Assembly (NCBI GenBank): GCA_031253955.1
Contig: JAIRVJ010000013.1
Span: forward strand, 1-42,309
Direction of reading: 5' to 3'
DNA length: 42,309 bases
DNA from: Burkholderiaceae bacterium
GTDB lineage: Bacteria; Pseudomonadota; Gammaproteobacteria; Burkholderiales; Burkholderiaceae_C
Part shown: piece after piece, positions 33,952 through 41,952 of the stretch
Numbering within the stretch: the stretch's first letter is position 1
Layout: each line of letters opens with the position of its first letter
Notes under the pieces: generated by a model
Databases searched by the model: none
Told to the model about the DNA's origin: nothing
Seen by the model: only the letters and a program-made list of their open reading frames with translations
Position numbers and translations under genes: made by a program

Positions 33952-34341
33952 ATGTTCCCGAACCGCCGAATTTTTCACCGTGCCGTCAGCTTGTGCGGTG
34001 CGGCGCTGCTTGGTCTATGCGGCGCGGCCTTGCCCGCGCAACCGGTGGCAGCGCCCGCGCCGGAAAGGCAGGCGCAAATCGCGCATTGGCTGCGTGACGA
34101 TTGCGGCGCCTGCCACGGGATGACGCTCAAGGGCGGCCTGGGCCTGCCGCTTACGCGCGAGGCGCTGGCGGGCAAGCCGCCCGACTTTCTGGTGCAGACC
34201 GTGCTGCATGGGCGTGCCGGCACCGCGATGCCGCCGTGGGAGCCTTTTTTGACCGAATCGGAGGTTCGATGGCTGATCCAACAATTGCAGGCGGGCACGC
34301 CCCCTGCCGTTCCCCCCAATGGTTTCGTCCCCGCGCCATGA
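33952..34341 (+). CDS. nirC: c-type cytochrome NirC
   Basis: A 129-residue periplasmic mono-haem cytochrome with a signal peptide (about 1-32), CGACH (near 51) and a Met ligand candidate in GTAMPPWEPFLTESEV, the pattern of NirC/cytochrome c55X. In other bacteria it passes electrons to NirS and assists its maturation. Its stop overlaps the nirF ATG (ATGA), so the two are coupled. The start at 33952 gives a good signal peptide. Confidence 0.88.
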   Translation: MFPNRRIFHRAVSLCGAALLGLCGAALPAQPVAAPAPERQAQIAHWLRDDCGACHGMTLKGGLGLPLTREALAGKPPDFLVQTVLHGRAGTAMPPWEPFLTESEVRWLIQQLQAGTPPAVPPNGFVPAP

Positions 34342-35528
34342 TGCGCGCCATGCTTGCCGCTTGCGGCGCGTGCGCCTTCGCGCTACTGGCCGGCTGCGCC
34401 AGCGTCCCGCCGGACACCAAGTTGCGCGGCACGGGCGATTTGGGCGTGGTGGTCGAACGCGCTACCGGCTCGATCCAGATCATCGAAACCACGGGCCGCA
34501 CGCGGCTGGCCACCGTCACGGGGCTGGGCGATCTCTCGCACGCCTCCGCCGTGTTTTCGCGCGACGGGCGCTATGTTTATGTGTTCGGGCGCGACGGGGG
34601 ATTGACGCAGGTGGATCTGCTCACGGCGCGCATGGTCCGCCGCATTGTGCAGGCGGGCAACAGCATCGGCGGCGCGATCTCGCAAGACGGGCGCGTGGTC
34701 GCGGCGCAGAACTACGAACCGGGCGGCGTGCGCCTGTTCGACGCGCAAACGCTGGAGCCGCTGGCCGACATTCCCGCCACCGTCGGCGACGGTTTTCGCT
34801 CCAAAGTGGTCGGCCTGGCCGATCTGCCGGGTCACCGGTTGGCCGTGAGCCTGTTCGAGGCCGGGCAGATCTGGATCATCGACATCGCCGACCCGCGCCA
34901 CCCGCAAGTGGAACGGCTCGATGCCGGCGTGCAGCCCTACGACGCGCTGGTCACGCCCGATGGCCGCTGGTATCTGGCCGGGCTGTTCGGCGAAGACGGG
35001 CTGGCGCTGGTCGATCTATGGGGCACGCCGCCGGCGGCGCGCAAGGTGCTCGCGGGTTACGGGCGCGGGCAGGAGCCGCTGCCGGTGTACAAGATGCCGC
35101 ACCTGCGCGGCTGGGCCGTAGCGCAAGATCAGGTCTGGCTGCCCGCCGTCGGTCACCACGAGGTGCTGGTAGCAAGCATCGCCAAGGATTGGCAGGAAGC
35201 CGGGCGCGTGGCGCTGCTGGGCCAGCCGGTGTTTGCCATGGCCCGCCCCGACGGGCGGCAGGTGTGGGTCAATTTTGCGTTTCCCGACAACGGCAAGGTG
35301 CAGGTGATCGACACCGCCACGCGGCAGATCATCAAAACCCTTTCGCCCTGCCACGGCGTGCTGCACATGGAATTCACGCCCAAGGCCGATCAGGTGTGGC
35401 TGTCCTGCCGAGACGACGACCGCGTCGAAATCTGGGACACCGAAAAGCTCGAACGCATCGCCACCCTGCCCGCCAGCAGTCCAAGCGGTATCTTCTTCAC
35501 CACGCGGGCGCAACGCTTCGGGATGTAA
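34338..35528 (+). CDS. nirF: Haem d1 biosynthesis protein NirF (lipoprotein)
   Basis: Periplasmic haem d1 synthesis protein, now thought to act on the d1 precursor before NirN. It has 396 residues. The N-terminal lipoprotein signal ALLAGCAS puts the lipid-bearing Cys near residue 18. The rest is an eight-bladed propeller related to the NirS d1 domain, with VYVFGRDGGLTQVDL and MEFTPKADQVWLSCRDDD. The ATG at 34338 overlaps the nirC stop. An upstream frame extension is a shadow of nirC. It lies just before a repeat copy and nirDLGH. Confidence 0.93.
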   Translation: MMRAMLAACGACAFALLAGCASVPPDTKLRGTGDLGVVVERATGSIQIIETTGRTRLATVTGLGDLSHASAVFSRDGRYVYVFGRDGGLTQVDLLTARMVRRIVQAGNSIGGAISQDGRVVAAQNYEPGGVRLFDAQTLEPLADIPATVGDGFRSKVVGLADLPGHRLAVSLFEAGQIWIIDIADPRHPQVERLDAGVQPYDALVTPDGRWYLAGLFGEDGLALVDLWGTPPAARKVLAGYGRGQEPLPVYKMPHLRGWAVAQDQVWLPAVGHHEVLVASIAKDWQEAGRVALLGQPVFAMARPDGRQVWVNFAFPDNGKVQVIDTATRQIIKTLSPCHGVLHMEFTPKADQVWLSCRDDDRVEIWDTEKLERIATLPASSPSGIFFTTRAQRFGM

Positions 35529-35541
35529 TGCCTGTGGAAAT

Positions 35542-35628
35542 CGTCATTCCCGCGCAGGCGGGGTGCGCCGAACAAGCCCTTCGGATCGAGGAAACGCCCC
35601 TGGATTTCCGCGTGCGCGGGAATGGCGG
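35542..35628. repeat. CGTCATTCCCGCG repeat between nirF and nirDLGH
   Basis: An 87-bp copy of the inverted repeat family, ending 11 bp before the nirDLGH start. The GGAGG ribosome site overlaps its right end. Confidence 0.85.
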
Positions 35629-35638
35629 AGGAAAAGAC

Positions 35639-37729
35639 ATGGCGCTTTCAAGCCCACGGGAATTCGACCCAAAAACGCTGTACGACGCGGCGATCCAGCA
35701 CGACTTCCCGCTGGCCGAGCGCCCTTATCTGCTGTGGGCCGAACGGCTCGGTTGCAGCGAGCAGGCGCTGCTGGAGCAACTGGCGCGCGATCTGCGGGAT
35801 GGGCGCATCAGCCGTATCGGGGCCGTCTTTGCGCCCAACACCATCGGCGCGAGCACGCTGGCAGCGCTGGCGGTCGATCCGGCGCGGCTCGACGCCGTGG
35901 CGCGCGAGGTGAGCGCGCATCCGGCTGTTAGCCACAACTATGCGCGCGGAGGACATCGCTACAACCTCTGGTTCGTCGCTGGCGCGCGCGACCGCGAGAG
36001 CCTCGATGCCGCCTTGCGCGAAATCGCCCAGGCCACGGGCCAGACGCCGCTGGATTTGCCGATGGAGCGTGAATATCACATCGACCTGGGCTTTGCGCTT
36101 GGGGCGGATGCACCCCAAGCGCCGCGCCCGCCGCGCCCGGCAGTGGAGCGCCCTCAACTGGATGCCAGCGACTGGCAGCTGATCGCCGCGCTCGAAGAAG
36201 GCTTGGCGCTCACGCCCCGGCCCTACGATGCGCTGGCGCGCCGCGCTCAGTGCGCGCCCGAAGCCGTGCTGGCGCGGTTCAAAGCGTGGCGGCAAAGCGG
36301 CCTGATCCGGCGGCTGGGCGTGGTGTTGCAGCACCGGCGGCTTGGCTACACGCGCAACCTGATGTGCGTGTGGGATTGGCCGGACGATCAGGTGGACGCC
36401 TTCGGCGCGCGGCTGGCGCAACTGCCCTGCGTCAACCTGTGCTACCGCCGCGCGCGCCGTGGCGCGGACTGGCCGTACAACCTGTTCGTGATGCTGCATC
36501 CGCGTAACGCCGAACAAGCCGAGCAGTTCTTGCGGCAACTGGCCGAAGCGGGCGCCGCGCCGCACCGTGTGCTGGCCGGGCAGACTTGCTACAAGCAGCG
36601 CGGCATGCGCTATGCCGTGGATTTTCTCCCTGCCCAGGAACCTGCAATGCTCGCCGGAGCAAGCGGTCTTTCCCCTTCCTCCGCTTGCGGGGGAAGGAGC
36701 ACGAAGCCTCTCCCGCAAGCGGGAGAGGGGAAAGACCAGGACGAAACCGGCGCACTCGATGCGCTCGATCGCCGCATCATCAACACCTTGCAGCGCGGTT
36801 TTCCCTTGAGTCCGCGTCCTTACGCGCAAGCCGCGCGAGCGTTGGGCACGGATGAGGCCACGCTGATCGAACGCTTGCGCGCCCTGCTCGCACGCGGCCT
36901 GCTTACGCGCTTTGGCCCGCTGTTCCAGATCGAGCGCGCGGGCGGGTGCTTCGTGCTGTGCGCCTGCCATGCCGATGCGGCGCGGCTGGAACAGGTGATT
37001 GCCGCCATCAACGCGCACCCGGAAGTGGCGCACCATTACGAACGCACGCACCACCTGAACCTGTGGTTCGTGCTCGCGCTGGCAAACGTTGATGCCTTGC
37101 CCGCCGCGCTCGCGCGTATCGAGGCCGATGCCGGAACGCGCGTGCTGGCGTTTCCCAGAGAACGCGAGTTTTTCGTCGATCTGTATCTGCCGGTGCCGGA
37201 AGTGCCGGCGCAACCGCCCGTGGTTTTCGACAGCGCGCCGCCTTGCACCGATGCAGTCATCGCCCCCGATTTCGACCACGCCCTGATCCGCGCCGCCCAA
37301 GCCGGCCTGCCCCTGCTGCCCGCGCCCTATCAGGCGCTGGCCGAGCGGCTGGGCAGCACCGAACAGGCCGTCATTGCGTGCCTGGCTTCCATGCGCGCAC
37401 GCGGCCTGCTGCGGCGCATCGGCGCCGTGCCGCAGCACTACCGGCTGGGCTGGCGCGCCAACGCGATGACGGTGTGGGATGTAGCCGACGCGCAGGCTGA
37501 CGCGCTGGGCGAGCGCATCGGTGCGCTGCCCTTCGTCAGCCATTGCTACCGCCGCCCGCGCCACCGGCCCGAATGGCCCTACAACCTGTTTGCGATGGTG
37601 CACGCCCGCACGCGCGAGGAGGCAGCGCCGCTGATCGCCGAAATCGCGCAAGAACTGGGCAGCGTCTGCCGGGGCAGCGACGTGTTGTGGTCCACGCGCG
37701 TGCTGAAAAAGACCGGCTTGCGGATATGA
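35639..37729 (+). CDS. nirDLGH: Siroheme decarboxylase, NirD-NirL-NirG-NirH in one polypeptide
   Basis: Removes the two acetate carboxyls of siroheme to give didecarboxysiroheme for haem d1. The 696-residue frame holds four Lrp/AsnC-like units: NirD-like (about 1-160, SHNYARGGHRYNLWFV), NirL-like (about 173-335, LCYRRARRGADWPYNLFVM), NirG-like (about 371-530, AHHYERTHHLNLWFV) and NirH-like (about 543-696, SHCYRRPRHRPEWPYNLFAM). D-L fusions are known. One chain with all four is unusual. The middle linker (about 342-366) is translated from a 73-bp inverted repeat (36665-36737). The ATG at 35639 follows GGAGGA. An in-frame ATG at 36647 lacks a ribosome site. Naming of units 3 and 4 follows the known gene order and type alternation. 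Confidence 0.9.
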   Translation: MALSSPREFDPKTLYDAAIQHDFPLAERPYLLWAERLGCSEQALLEQLARDLRDGRISRIGAVFAPNTIGASTLAALAVDPARLDAVAREVSAHPAVSHNYARGGHRYNLWFVAGARDRESLDAALREIAQATGQTPLDLPMEREYHIDLGFALGADAPQAPRPPRPAVERPQLDASDWQLIAALEEGLALTPRPYDALARRAQCAPEAVLARFKAWRQSGLIRRLGVVLQHRRLGYTRNLMCVWDWPDDQVDAFGARLAQLPCVNLCYRRARRGADWPYNLFVMLHPRNAEQAEQFLRQLAEAGAAPHRVLAGQTCYKQRGMRYAVDFLPAQEPAMLAGASGLSPSSACGGRSTKPLPQAGEGKDQDETGALDALDRRIINTLQRGFPLSPRPYAQAARALGTDEATLIERLRALLARGLLTRFGPLFQIERAGGCFVLCACHADAARLEQVIAAINAHPEVAHHYERTHHLNLWFVLALANVDALPAALARIEADAGTRVLAFPREREFFVDLYLPVPEVPAQPPVVFDSAPPCTDAVIAPDFDHALIRAAQAGLPLLPAPYQALAERLGSTEQAVIACLASMRARGLLRRIGAVPQHYRLGWRANAMTVWDVADAQADALGERIGALPFVSHCYRRPRHRPEWPYNLFAMVHARTREEAAPLIAEIAQELGSVCRGSDVLWSTRVLKKTGLRI
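36665..36737. repeat. Inverted repeat in frame at the NirDL/NirGH junction
   Basis: Ends GGTCTTTCCCC and its perfect inverse, inner CGCTTGCGGG cores, 73 bp. It is translated as part of the linker [20 protein letters not shown] between the second and third siroheme-decarboxylase units. Confidence 0.9.
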
Positions 37730-37744
37730 GCTATCCCCGGCAAT

Positions 37745-37826
37745 CGTCATTCCCGCGCAGGCGGGAATCCATGAGCGTCATCTCAAAACCAACGCTGTTT
37801 GGATTCCCGCCTGTGAGGGAATGACG
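37745..37826. repeat. CGTCATTCCCGCG repeat between nirDLGH and nirJ
   Basis: An 82-bp inverted repeat copy in the 134-bp spacer. It could affect read-through into nirJ. Confidence 0.88.
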
Positions 37827-37863
37827 GAGTATTTTTCTCGCTGTCAAGTAAAAATGGATTGAC

Positions 37864-39021
37864 ATGTTCCGCCTCTCCCGTTTCATGGAAGCCCTGCACG
37901 GCAACCCGCCCGTGCTGCCCGCGCGCAAGCCGTCCGGGCCGGTCGTGGTGTGGAACCTGATCCGCCGCTGCAACCTCAACTGCCTGCATTGCTATTCGAC
38001 TTCCGCCGATGTCGATTTCAAGGGCGAACTGAGCACCGCCGAGGCGCTGGCGACGCTAGAGCAACTGCGCGCCGCGCGCGTGCCCGCGCTTATTCTTTCC
38101 GGCGGCGAACCGCTGCTGCGGCCCGATCTGTACGAGATCGCGGCGCGCGCCAGGCAGTTGGGCTTTCACCTTTCGCTCTCGTCCAACGGCACGCTGCTTA
38201 CGCAGGAACACGCGCGGCGGCTGGCGCAAGCGGGGTTCGACTACGTGGGCGTCAGCCTCGATGGCCTGCAACCCACGCACGACCGCTTCCGCCGTCATGC
38301 CAAAGCGTTTGCCGATGCGCTGGCGGGCATCCGCCGCGCGCGCGACGCCGGTTTGCGCGTGGGTGTGCGCATGACGCTGACCGAAACCAATGCCGGCGAG
38401 CTGCCCGCCGTGGTCGCGCTCACCGAGGCCGAGGGTCTGGACAAGTTCTACCTCTCGCACTTCAACCATGCCGGGCGCGCGCGCAGCCATACGCGCGAAA
38501 CCGCGCGTCACCGCGTCACACGCTCCGCGCTGGATGGCCTGTTCGAGCACGTCTGGGCGCGCGCCCGGCGCGGGCAGGCGGGCGATTTCGTTACCGGCAA
38601 CAACGATGCCGACGGCGTCTATCTGCTGCACTGGATCGCCGCGCGTTTTCCTGATCGCGTGCGCGACATGCGCCAGCGCCTGCTCAACTGGGGCGGCAAC
38701 GCCAGCGGCGTGAACGTGGCCAACATCGACAACCTGGGCCACGTGCACCCGGACACCATGTGGTGGCAAGTCACGCTCGGCAACGTGCGCGAGCGGTCTT
38801 TCGGTGATATCTGGGCCGACCGCGCGCATCCGCTCATGGCCGGCCTGAACGCCGCGCCGCGCCCGCTCGAAGGCCGCTGCGGCGCGTGTCCGCAGCGCGC
38901 CATCTGCAACGGCAACACCCGCTCGCGCGCTTACGCGGCCACAGGCAACTACTGGGCCGAAGATCCGGGCTGCTACCTGAGCGATGCGGAGATTGCCGAT
39001 CCGCGCATCGATAGCTACTAA
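37864..39021 (+). CDS. nirJ: Haem d1 biosynthesis radical SAM protein NirJ
   Basis: Radical SAM enzyme that converts didecarboxysiroheme propionates to keto groups. The 385-residue protein has the iron-sulphur motif RRCNLNCLHCYSTS (cluster Cys near 36-43), LSGGEPLLRPDL for SAM binding, VGVSLDG, and a C-terminal SPASM-like cysteine set in GRCGACPQRAICNG and DPGCYLSD. The start at 37864 begins the typical MFRLSRFMEAL, though the ribosome site is weak. It follows nirDLGH after a repeat copy. The stop abuts the AT-rich palindrome. Confidence 0.94.
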   Translation: MFRLSRFMEALHGNPPVLPARKPSGPVVVWNLIRRCNLNCLHCYSTSADVDFKGELSTAEALATLEQLRAARVPALILSGGEPLLRPDLYEIAARARQLGFHLSLSSNGTLLTQEHARRLAQAGFDYVGVSLDGLQPTHDRFRRHAKAFADALAGIRRARDAGLRVGVRMTLTETNAGELPAVVALTEAEGLDKFYLSHFNHAGRARSHTRETARHRVTRSALDGLFEHVWARARRGQAGDFVTGNNDADGVYLLHWIAARFPDRVRDMRQRLLNWGGNASGVNVANIDNLGHVHPDTMWWQVTLGNVRERSFGDIWADRAHPLMAGLNAAPRPLEGRCGACPQRAICNGNTRSRAYAATGNYWAEDPGCYLSDAEIADPRIDSY

Positions 39022-39112
39022 ATTAATAGTTTATTGCCAAAATATAATATGATATTTATAATATAAAATGCCACTAAACTCATGTAAATCAAAAACAATT
39101 AGCTATTAAAAT
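39022..39112. repeat. AT-rich palindromic element, copy F
   Basis: Begins TTAATAGTTTATTGCCAAAA right after the nirJ stop and ends TTAGCTATTAAAA. The arms pair imperfectly. It lies in the 352-bp nirJ-nirN spacer. Confidence 0.65.
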
Positions 39113-39208
39113 AATAGTCATCTTTCTTGCGTATGGCTACCATAGCGACAGAAAGCCGCTTGCCTCGTTCCTTGTTTCATTTGGGAGCTGCGTATTTGAC
39201 TTTTCCAT

Positions 39209-39308
39209 CGTCATTCCCGCGAAGGCGGGAATCCATCGAGGTTGGTTTCGGCTCATGGGCTGCTACAAGAGGTAACGCTCATGGATTCCCGCCTTCGCGG
39301 GAATGACG
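39209..39308. repeat. CGTCATTCCCGCG repeat between nirJ and nirN
   Basis: A 100-bp copy with GAAGGCGGGAATCCAT arms. No FNR-like box could be found in the remaining spacer 39113-39373. Confidence 0.9.
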
Positions 39309-39373
39309 GAAAAACAAATGCAGGCAAGTCAAGTAGGTAGTTCCCTTTCATTTCCTTTCCGTCACGTCCGTCC

Positions 39374-41023
39374 ATGATGCGCCTGTCACATTTTCTTCCT
39401 GTCCTTGCGCTCTCCTGCGCGGCCTTGCATGTGTTGGCCGATGAAGTCCCGGCCAAGGCCGCGGCTCCTGCTTCCGCCGCCGCCAGCGCCCCGGCGCGGG
39501 TGGTGGTGGCGCCGGAGCGTGTGCAACAGCTCTACCAGCAAATCTGCACCCAGTGCCACGGCGCCGACCGGCTGGGCGGCATCGGGCCGGCGCTGCTGCC
39601 GGAGAATCTGGAGCGTCTCAAGCCCGCCGAGGCGCGCAAGGTCATCAGCGATGGCCGCGAGGCCACGCAGATGATCGGCTACAAAGACCAGATCACGCCC
39701 GATGAAGTGGCCGCCATCGCCGAGTGGATCTACACGCCGGTCACGCCCGCGCCGGTGTGGGGCGAGGCGGAAATACGGGCCTCGCGCACCGTCAATCCCG
39801 ATGCCGCCAAGCTGCCCGCCAAGCCCATCTACAAGGCCGATCCGGAAAATCTGTTCGTCGTCGTCGAATCGGGCGACAGCCATGTCTCGATTCTGGATGG
39901 CGACAAGCTGGAGCCGATTGCGCGCTTTGCCTCGCACTTCGCGCTGCACGGCGGGCCGAAGTTCACGCCCGACGGGCATTACGTTTATTTCGGCTCGCGC
40001 GACGGCTGGATCACCAAGTACGACCTGTGGGCGCTGCAAGTGGTGGTGGAGGCGCGCGCCGGCATCAACATGCGCAACATCGCCGTCTCCGGCGATGGCA
40101 AGTGGGTCATGGCCGCCAACTACCTGCCGCACAACCTGGTGGTGCTGGACGCGCGCGACCTCACGCTGAAAAAAATCATTCCCGCCGTGAGCCTGCGCGG
40201 TGAGAAGAAAAGCTCGCGCGTTTCGGCGGTCTATGACGCCGCGCCGCGCAAGAGCTTCATCGCCACCATGAAGGACATTCCCGAAGTCTGGGAGATCAGC
40301 TACGACCCGCATGCCCAGCCCGTCAACGACGGTATCGTGCACGACTTCCAGTATCAGGAAGGCGATTTCAAGCCCGGCCAGTTCACCCCGCGCCGCACCT
40401 ATCTGAACGACTATCTGGACGACTTCTTCTTCACCCAGAGCTACGACGAGCTGATGGGCAGCTCGCGCGACGGCGCCAAGGGCCAGGTGGTCAATCTGGA
40501 CGCGCGCCGCAAAATCGCCGACCTCGACATTTCGGGCATGCCGCACTTGGGGTCGGGCATCACCTGGGAGTGGAAAGATACGCAGGGCAACACGCGTACC
40601 GTCATGGCCAGCACCAATCTGCGCGAGGGCCAGGTGACCGTGATCGACCTGGGCAACTGGCAAAAAATCAAGGACATCGCCACGCCCGGCCCCGGTTTCT
40701 TCATTCGGGGGCACGAGCTTTCGCCCAACGTCTGGGTCGATTCGATGATGAGTCCGAAAAACCGCAATACGCTCACCATCATCAACAAGAACACGTTTGC
40801 GGTGGTGGGCAGCGTCAAGGCCGAGCCGGGCCAGACGCTGGCGCACATCGAATTCACGCAGGACGGCCGCTACGCGCTGGCCAGCCTGATGGAAGACAAG
40901 GGCGCCATCATCGTCTACGACGCGCGCACGCTGCGCGAAGTCAAGCGCATTCCCATGAGCAAGCCCATCGGCAAGTACAACGTGTTCAACAAGACCACGC
41001 GATCATCGGGCACCAGTCATTGA
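39374..41023 (+). CDS. nirN: Haem d1 synthesis c-type cytochrome NirN
   Basis: A cd1-like periplasmic protein that catalyses the last step, forming the acrylate side chain of haem d1, and passes the cofactor to NirS. The 549-residue protein has a signal peptide (about 1-22), a haem c domain with CTQCH (near 58), and a d1-binding propeller with FALHGGPKFTPDGHYVYFG, VMAANYLPHNLVV, FIRGHELSPNVW and KPIGKYNVFNKTT. It differs from NirS in lacking the TGHLGD/KTHPKS pair, as expected for NirN. Two ATGs (39374 and 39377) are adjacent. It is separated from nirJ by 352 bp of repeats. Confidence 0.93.
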   Translation: MMRLSHFLPVLALSCAALHVLADEVPAKAAAPASAAASAPARVVVAPERVQQLYQQICTQCHGADRLGGIGPALLPENLERLKPAEARKVISDGREATQMIGYKDQITPDEVAAIAEWIYTPVTPAPVWGEAEIRASRTVNPDAAKLPAKPIYKADPENLFVVVESGDSHVSILDGDKLEPIARFASHFALHGGPKFTPDGHYVYFGSRDGWITKYDLWALQVVVEARAGINMRNIAVSGDGKWVMAANYLPHNLVVLDARDLTLKKIIPAVSLRGEKKSSRVSAVYDAAPRKSFIATMKDIPEVWEISYDPHAQPVNDGIVHDFQYQEGDFKPGQFTPRRTYLNDYLDDFFFTQSYDELMGSSRDGAKGQVVNLDARRKIADLDISGMPHLGSGITWEWKDTQGNTRTVMASTNLREGQVTVIDLGNWQKIKDIATPGPGFFIRGHELSPNVWVDSMMSPKNRNTLTIINKNTFAVVGSVKAEPGQTLAHIEFTQDGRYALASLMEDKGAIIVYDARTLREVKRIPMSKPIGKYNVFNKTTRSSGTSH

Positions 41024-41108
41024 TGGACAGCTCTTGAGCGCCCTTTGGTCAGGGGCCGGGTATCGGGTAAAGTGAGCGCGGGTCTATCCGTTTCATTGGT
41101 GCTTTTTC

Positions 41109-41834
41109 ATGGAACCCTCGCCATTCAACCTTTCGCGCTACCTGTCGCTGCTGCCGCTGTTTCAGGAACTGTTGCCCGCCGAACTGGAGCGGCTGGCGCA
41201 AGGTTCGCGGATGCGCAAACTGGCGCGCTACGAAAACGTTTTTCGCTTCGGGCAGCCGTGCACCGAGTTGCACGTGGTCGTCAGCGGGCAGATCAAGCTG
41301 TTTGCGCTTTCGCCGCAGGGGCAGGAAAAAATCATCCACATCATCGAGGCCGGCAGCAGCTTTGCCGAGGCGCTGATGTTTCTGGAGCGTCCCTACGTGG
41401 TCAGCGCGCAGGCGCTGGTGGAAACCGTGCTGCTGTCGGTTTCGCGCCAGGCGGTGATCCGCGAGATTGAAGGCAACCAGCGGTTTTGTATGCGGATGCT
41501 GGCCGGTCTGTCGCAGCGGCTGCACGTCCTCATCAGCGACGTGCAGGCGTATGCGCTGCAAAGCGGGGTCGAGCGCGTGATCGGCTATTTGCTGCACGGA
41601 TTGCCGGAAAAAAGCGCGGGCGAGGACGCGCACGAACAAGCCGCCAGCGTCACGCTGCCGGTGGGCAAGGCGGTGATCGCCTCGCGCCTGTCCATGACGC
41701 CGGAATACTTCTCGCGCGTGCTGCACGAGCTGGAAAGCCAGGGGCTGATCACCATCGACAAACGCAAAATCACCATCCCCAGCACGGCCCGCCTGACGCA
41801 GCTGCCGGTGACGGCCTCGGACGGTTTGCGATAA
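41109..41834 (+). CDS. dnr: Crp/Fnr family regulator, Dnr type
   Basis: Transcription activator likely to sense NO/low oxygen for the nir genes. The 241-residue protein has a cyclic-nucleotide-binding-like domain (about 20-140), a long dimer helix and a winged helix with VIASRLSMTPEYFSRVLHEL. The recognition helix keeps the Glu-x-x-Ser-Arg pattern (EYFSR) of FNR-type proteins that read TTGAT half sites. It lacks the FNR N-terminal cysteine cluster, as Dnr/DnrD proteins do. No good ribosome site is seen before 41109. It ends the nir cluster, convergent with the AmgK-like gene. Confidence 0.9.
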   Translation: MEPSPFNLSRYLSLLPLFQELLPAELERLAQGSRMRKLARYENVFRFGQPCTELHVVVSGQIKLFALSPQGQEKIIHIIEAGSSFAEALMFLERPYVVSAQALVETVLLSVSRQAVIREIEGNQRFCMRMLAGLSQRLHVLISDVQAYALQSGVERVIGYLLHGLPEKSAGEDAHEQAASVTLPVGKAVIASRLSMTPEYFSRVLHELESQGLITIDKRKITIPSTARLTQLPVTASDGLR

Positions 41835-41846
41835 CTGAAATTCCTG

Positions 41847-41936
41847 AATTGGTAGCTTTATACCATTTGTTTGCATGTATTTATTGCATGAAATACTATA
41901 AATACGCATACAGTAAATTGGCATATAGCTATGAAT
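41847..41936. repeat. AT-rich palindromic element, copy G
   Basis: Arms GGTAGCTTTATACCATTTG and the inverse of TTCATAGCTATATGCCAATT. It fills most of the 118-bp gap between convergent dnr and the AmgK-like gene. Confidence 0.8.
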
Positions 41937-41952
41937 AAAGAAGTCTCCGCGC

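Noticed and set aside
34101-34337. Upstream extension of the nirF frame
   Set aside because: It overlaps nirC in another frame. The lipoprotein signal starts at 34338.
34319-35638. Extension of the nirDLGH frame across nirF
   Set aside because: Shadow of nirF. A GGAGG-preceded ATG at 35639 begins the family-like sequence.
1620-39308. Repeats considered as a CRISPR array
   Set aside because: Copies are dispersed, palindromic and not regularly spaced, with no spacers and no cas genes.
39113-39373. Possible FNR box ahead of nirN
   Set aside because: No TTG-N8-CAA arrangement with good half sites was found. The nearest candidates match only one half.
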